A stretch of 60,451 nt of DNA from Catenulispora pinistramenti (GTDB lineage Bacteria > Actinomycetota > Actinomycetes > Streptomycetales > Catenulisporaceae), in assembly GCF_018274385.1 (NCBI RefSeq), contig NZ_JAAFYZ010000039.1, positions 1-60,451 on the forward strand, in the 5' to 3' direction. Within the stretch, counting starts at the first letter, position 1, and each line of letters opens with the position of its first letter. Under the pieces are notes generated by a model. That model ran no database searches. It had not been told where the DNA came from and worked only from the letters and a program-made list of their open reading frames with translations. The position numbers and the translations under genes are program-made. Below, piece by piece: positions 60,001 to 60,451 of the stretch.

Positions 60001-60451
60001 TAGTGGTGCGTGAGGACGTGCCGGGGGATCGGCGCCTGGTCGGCTATGTGGTGCCGTCGGTGGGCGCGGTGGTGGATGGCGCGGAGTTGTTGGATGTGGT
60101 GCGGGGTTCGTTGCCGGACTATATGGTTCCGACGGCGGTTGTGGTGCTTGATGCGTTGCCGTTGACGGTGAATGGGAAGTTGGATCGCCGGGCATTGCCG
60201 GTTCCTGAGTTTGTGGTGTCGGGTCGGGGTCCTTCATCGGTGGCGGAGGAGATTCTGTGTGGGGTGTTCGCCGAGGTTTTGGGCGTGTCTGTGGTGGGGG
60301 TGGATGACAGCTTCTTTGAGTTGGGTGGTCATTCGCTGCTGGCGACGCGCTTGGTGAGTCGGGTTCGTTCGGTGTTGGGGGTGGAGCTTTCGGTTCGGGC
60401 GTTGTTTGAGGCGCCGACGGTGGCGGGGTTGGCGGGTCGGTTGGCTGGGGC
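54021..60451 (+). CDS. NRPS, C-A(Hpg)-PCP-C/E-like-A(Ser)-PCP, 3' end outside window
   Basis: At least 2143 residues, open at the right edge. First C domain, LCL type ([21 protein letters not shown] at 146-152). A domain 1 with pocket DAYHLGLLCK, fitting 4-hydroxyphenylglycine; PCP Ser1023. The second C domain starts [20 protein letters not shown], a start typical of dual condensation/epimerisation domains. Its His motif is MHQLVQDH (His1245), lacking the first His. A domain 2 has [12 protein letters not shown] at 1713 and pocket DVWHFSLIDK (Ser); PCP Ser2105. The protein continues the chain from the preceding NRPS. A domains share nearly identical flanks but different cores. Confidence 0.93.
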   Translation, partial: MTVDRDAADSLPAQNEFLPLSFAQQRLWFLNRIEESGSAYNESVALRLRGELDREALDAALRDVVGRQEALRTVFPTWEGVPFQRILDPEDVGSLLTVGQVGPAEDLAGVLAAAAGYVFDLSAEIPLRVVLLVVSPDEHVLALTVHHIAGDGWSRGLLARDVSVAYAARLAGSEPVWVPLPVQYADYALWQRDLLGSEDDPGSVLSEQLAYWRRVLADLPQELGLPFDRPRPAIASYAGDVVELSVSAGVLERLAGLARAQGVTLFMVLQAGLAVLLSRLGAGADVPIGSPIAGRTDEALDDLIGFFVNTLVLRTDVSGDPSFVELLGRVREAGLGAFAHQDVPFERLVEDLAPVRSLARHPLFQVMLSLQDNAEAVLELPGVEAELLAPAASAAKFDLAFELGQAFDADNASAGLRGGITFAVDLFDRETVELIAQWFVRVLEAVAAEPEQPVGRVEVLSAGERQQVLRGWNDTGRDVSAATLPELFGEQVARTPDATAVVFGDQELTYAELNTRADRLARLLVGRGVGPESLVAVLMTRSADLLVALLAVLKAGGAYLPIDERSPVARVSGIVQAADVRLMLVDAAAGESDLAREVANQGAGLLLVDAETGTDEPVALPVSGLPDRLAYVMYTSGSTGAPKGIGTTHRNVVELATDHCWAHPDTLRALMLAPHAFDASTYEIWAPLLSGGVVVVAPEVKLDSSAVRTLITRHGLTHLHLTAGLFRVIAENDPQCFAGLREVLTGGDVVSVAAVRRVLEALPGIVVRQLYGPTETTLCATHFAVDTSENLTHVLPIGGPLDNTQVYVLDDALSPVPVGVPGELYIAGVQLARGYLGRMGLTAERFVACPFGGSGERMYRTGDVVRWGAGGALEFVGRADDQVKVRGFRIELGEVEAVLAAHPSVGQAVVVVREDVPGDKRLVGYVVPAVGADDGLADSLRAHVAGGLPDYMVPSAVMALDALPVTVNGKLDRRALPAPDYASGSGRGPADAREELLCQVFAEVLGVPALGVDDNFFELGGHSLLAVSLVERLREQGISIDVRTLFASPTVAGLAAVAGRREVEVPPNRIPAGAQAITPEMLPLVALTQGEIDRIVAGVPGGATNVKDVYPLAPLQEGIFFHYLLGSEDGDDVYAIPTVLGFDSRTRLDDFLVALQRVVDRHDILRTAVLWDGLPEPVQVVWHQARMPIEEVSLDGDGDGDGSSAVEQLLASSGAPLEAGHAPLLRVHIAADPAGAGWLALLQMHQLVQDHASRDVLLAEVREFQSGRGASLPDPLPFRDFVARSRLGMPREEHERYFAELLGDVDEPTAPFGLLDVQGEGTTVEQATLSIDTELATRLRGQARRLGVSAAALFHTAWARVLAATTMRNDVVFGTLLYGRMHAGAGADRTPGLFINTLPVRSGVGEVGVEDAVLSMQARLGELLAHENASLALAQRASGIAAQAPLFTSLLNYRRGAGQGTGLELEGIELLHSDQRTNYPLVVAVDDVETGFEVTVQAALPIDADYVGALLRTTVENLVTALDFAPRTPVGRVEVLSAAERQQVLQGWNDTGREVSGATLPELFGEQAARTPDAMAVVFEGQELSYAQLNARADRLARLLIGRGVGPESLVAVVMERSADLVVALLAVLKAGGAYLPVDPGYPADRVAFMVADAGPVLALGDAQTARWWTGDVPLLVMDDPAVAQELAEYKDSEVTDADRRGRLLPSHPAYVIYTSGSTGRPKGVTIPHSGLINRLAWMQHEYALQPSDRVLQKTPFGFDVSVWEFFWPLLEGAALVVARPEGHRDPAYLAETIRRMGITHVHFVPSMLQAFLQEPTAELCTGLRAVFCSGEALSAELCDQFKRLLDVPLHNLYGPTEASIDVTAWPVDALSLSPGGAVPIGEPVWNTRVYVLDSMLCPVPVGCVGELYVAGVQLGRGYLGRGGLSASRFVASPFGAAGERMYRTGDVVRWNREGELEFLGRVDDQVKVRGFRIELGEVEAALAAHSSVGQAVVVVREDVPGDRRLVGYVVPSVGAVVDGAELLDVVRGSLPDYMVPTAVVVLDALPLTVNGKLDRRALPVPEFVVSGRGPSSVAEEILCGVFAEVLGVSVVGVDDSFFELGGHSLLATRLVSRVRSVLGVELSVRALFEAPTVAGLAGRLAG

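Overview
The window is very GC-rich, uses many GTG starts, packs genes in overlapping operons, and carries sugar importers without their own ATPase, Tat-exported proteins, a DUF1707 protein and large NRPS genes. This points to a filamentous actinomycete of the Streptomyces/Catenulispora type. The genus cannot be fixed from the sequence alone. I saw no rRNA, tRNA, CRISPR array or transposase.

Region 1 (1-27881) is a large catabolic island. A leftward operon encodes a sugar-type ABC importer (binding lipoprotein and two permeases), a Gfo/Idh/MocA oxidoreductase, an NAD-dependent epimerase and a DHDPS-family lyase. Divergent rightward genes encode RidA, a class-III aminotransferase, a CocE-type hydrolase, an IclR regulator, a second Gfo/Idh/MocA enzyme and a large intracellular glycosidase-like protein. 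Further on come an enolase-superfamily enzyme, a DegT-type aminotransferase, two Tat-exported proteins, a ceramidase-like hydrolase, a transglutaminase-fold protein, an SDR, an M81 (MlrC-like) metallopeptidase, an N-acyl-D-amino-acid deacylase and a D-threonine-aldolase/D-serine-dehydratase-like enzyme. Related AATGAA/TTCATT-type inverted repeats lie in most of the promoter gaps, which suggests one IclR regulon. The substrate is unknown. The gene content suggests a glycan or glycoconjugate carrying amide-linked D-amino acids.

Region 2 (27882-38200) looks rearranged. An approximately 1.4 kb nested inverted repeat abuts a pobA (4-hydroxybenzoate hydroxylase) remnant cut at both ends. After it come a cupin, a GlcG/HbpS protein, a GntR/FCD regulator, a SnoaL-like protein and a TetR regulator, then two gene remnants (an SDR with an internal deletion and an ABC ATPase cut at Walker A). 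The region ends with a GlxA-type AraC regulator, an HD-domain protein, an SGNH hydrolase and a second TetR regulator. Several clear operator-like palindromes are present.

Region 3 (38210-43197) is a two-gene secreted glycoside hydrolase operon: a CBM plus beta-helix protein, translationally coupled to a 1011-residue GH42-like multidomain protein. A 20-bp-stem terminator closes it.

Region 4 (43536-60451, running off the right edge) is the start of a lipopeptide biosynthetic cluster. It contains a LuxR-type regulator, then fatty acyl-AMP ligase, hotdog thioesterase, acyl carrier protein, CFA-synthase-like methyltransferase, diiron acyl-ACP desaturase, acyl-CoA dehydrogenase, a C-A-T NRPS and a second NRPS (C-A-T-C-A-T, open). 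From my reading of the specificity pockets the chain starts acyl-Ser-Hpg-Ser. The lipid appears to be activated, desaturated and perhaps methylated on a dedicated carrier before NRPS initiation. This is the most likely novel system in the window.
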